This document shows, piece after piece, positions 8,506-8,911 of a stretch of 8,911 bases of DNA. The position numbers and the translations under genes were made by a program. Within the stretch, counting starts at the first letter, position 1. The number at the start of each line of letters is the position of its first letter. The notes below the pieces were generated by a model. The model saw only the letters and a list, made by a program, of their open reading frames with translations, ran no database searches and was not told where the DNA came from. The DNA comes from an uncultured Klebsiella sp. (GTDB lineage Bacteria; Pseudomonadota; Gammaproteobacteria; Enterobacterales; Enterobacteriaceae), in assembly GCA_902490055.1 (NCBI GenBank), contig CABUCP010000099.1, forward strand, positions 1 to 8,911, read 5' to 3'.

Positions 8506-8510
8506 TTATG
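8505..8510 (-). promoter_or_regulatory. Possible -10 element for yjfN
   Basis: CATAAT on the minus strand matches the -10 consensus at 5 of 6 positions, about 75 bases upstream of the yjfN start. No -35 hexamer stands out at 16-18 bases. A promoter here would let yjfN be expressed separately from bsmA. Confidence 0.35.
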
Positions 8511-8535
8511 CGCAGGAGAACGTGAATGGACGCAA

Positions 8536-8572
8536 AGCAGTGTAAAGCTGATTAAAAATGCATCGCACTGCT
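8536..8572 (-). other. Inverted repeat at the end of bsmA
   Basis: AGCAGTG (8536-8542) is complementary to CACTGCT (8566-8572), which overlaps the bsmA stop codon, with a 23-base loop that includes an A/T-run. In the bsmA transcript it would form a seven-pair hairpin straight after translation ends. Only TT follows the stem, so a classical terminator is not supported; a weak terminator or a 3' stabiliser is possible. Confidence 0.45.
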
Positions 8573-8879
8573 ATTTATGGTACAGAATCGCTTGCGAATA
8601 CCACTGGCCGGGAACCATGGTGTCATCAATCATAACGATGACGTAGTAATCCGCTTTGGCGGCTTCCGCTTTAGTTTTCAACGCAGCTTCGACGTCCATC
8701 GGCGAGCCGTACATCAACACGCTGATGGTCCCCATCTTCTGTAGACCCGTCGTCTGATTGCGACGAATCTCCTGCGGATGATCGCTGGCCGGCGGCGGCG
8801 CCTCCGGCGTCCCCTGCAGGATGCTACATCCGCTTAAGGCGAGAGCCAGTAACCACGGTGTAAACCTACGCATAACCAT
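8571..8879 (-). CDS. bsmA: BsmA (YjfO), DUF1471 lipoprotein of biofilm and stress response
   Basis: BsmA is a small lipoprotein linked in E. coli to biofilm stress, peroxide resistance and motility; its molecular activity is unknown. The 102-residue product starts MVMRRFTPW, matching the E. coli N-terminus MVTRKF, with AGGA 8 bases upstream. A second ATG two codons later is a poorer match. A lipoprotein signal peptide is clear: basic RR, hydrophobic PWLLALAL, then lipobox LSGC with lipidation at C18. The next residue is Ser, which predicts outer-membrane sorting by Lol. A Pro-rich linker (about 25-35) precedes the DUF1471 domain (about 45-102: TGLQKMGTISV, DVEAALKTKAEAAKADYY, QWYSQAILYHK). 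It is seven residues or so shorter than the E. coli protein as I recall it, mostly in the linker. It lies upstream of yjfN on the same strand. Confidence 0.93.
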   Translation of the reverse strand: MVMRRFTPWLLALALSGCSILQGTPEAPPPASDHPQEIRRNQTTGLQKMGTISVLMYGSPMDVEAALKTKAEAAKADYYVIVMIDDTMVPGQWYSQAILYHK

Positions 8880-8891
8880 ATCTCGTTTCCT

Positions 8892-8903
8892 GATAGTGAT
8901 AGT
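8892..8903. repeat. Short tandem repeat upstream of bsmA
   Basis: Two exact copies of GATAGT lie side by side, followed by the related GTAGT. They sit 13 bases before the bsmA ATG on the minus strand and overlap a weak -10-like TACACT (8906-8901). The window ends here, so the full bsmA promoter cannot be judged. Confidence 0.3.
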
Positions 8904-8911
8904 GTAGTGGT

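Overview
The window is enterobacterial chromosome. Protein matches recalled from memory are nearly residue-for-residue with Escherichia coli/Salmonella/Klebsiella proteins. The gene order purA-nsrR-rnr-rlmB ... aidB-yjfN-bsmA is the one found near 95 min of the E. coli map. The GC-rich third positions and the gene content suggest a Klebsiella/Enterobacter-type member of Enterobacteriaceae rather than E. coli itself, but the genus cannot be fixed from the sequence alone. There are no rRNA or tRNA genes, insertion sequences, CRISPR arrays or prophage genes.

Layout. Bases 1-1101 hold the last 366 codons of purA (adenylosuccinate synthetase), followed by a good intrinsic terminator. Bases 1252-5026 are a plus-strand cluster: nsrR (nitric-oxide-sensing Fe-S repressor), rnr (RNase R) and rlmB (23S rRNA Gm2251 methyltransferase). 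The cluster has intercistronic hairpins, of which the rnr-rlmB one is long and almost perfectly paired but lacks a T-tract. Bases 5047-6342 (minus) encode a 12-helix MFS transporter of the metabolite:H+ symporter (MHS) type, convergent with rlmB. Bases 6537-8165 (plus) encode AidB, divergent from the transporter. Bases 8156-8431 and 8571-8879 (minus) encode two related small DUF1471 envelope proteins, YjfN (periplasmic) and BsmA (lipoprotein).

Biology. The left half is housekeeping: purine synthesis, then a nitrosative-stress regulator co-oriented with an RNA-degradation enzyme and an rRNA modification enzyme. The right half is stress and envelope biology: AidB in the alkylation response, YjfN as a reported activator of DegP, and BsmA in biofilm and peroxide stress. 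The clearest departure from the E. coli map is that the yjfI-yjfJ-yjfK-yjfL-yjfM-yjfC block, which lies between rlmB and aidB in E. coli, is absent. A single transporter gene occupies the site, with a near-consensus CRP half-site pair in its upstream region. I see no convincing undescribed multi-gene system. The best leads are the transporter swap with its CRP-like site, the structured intercistronic and convergent gene ends, and an inverted repeat and an NsrR-like half-site upstream of yjfN.
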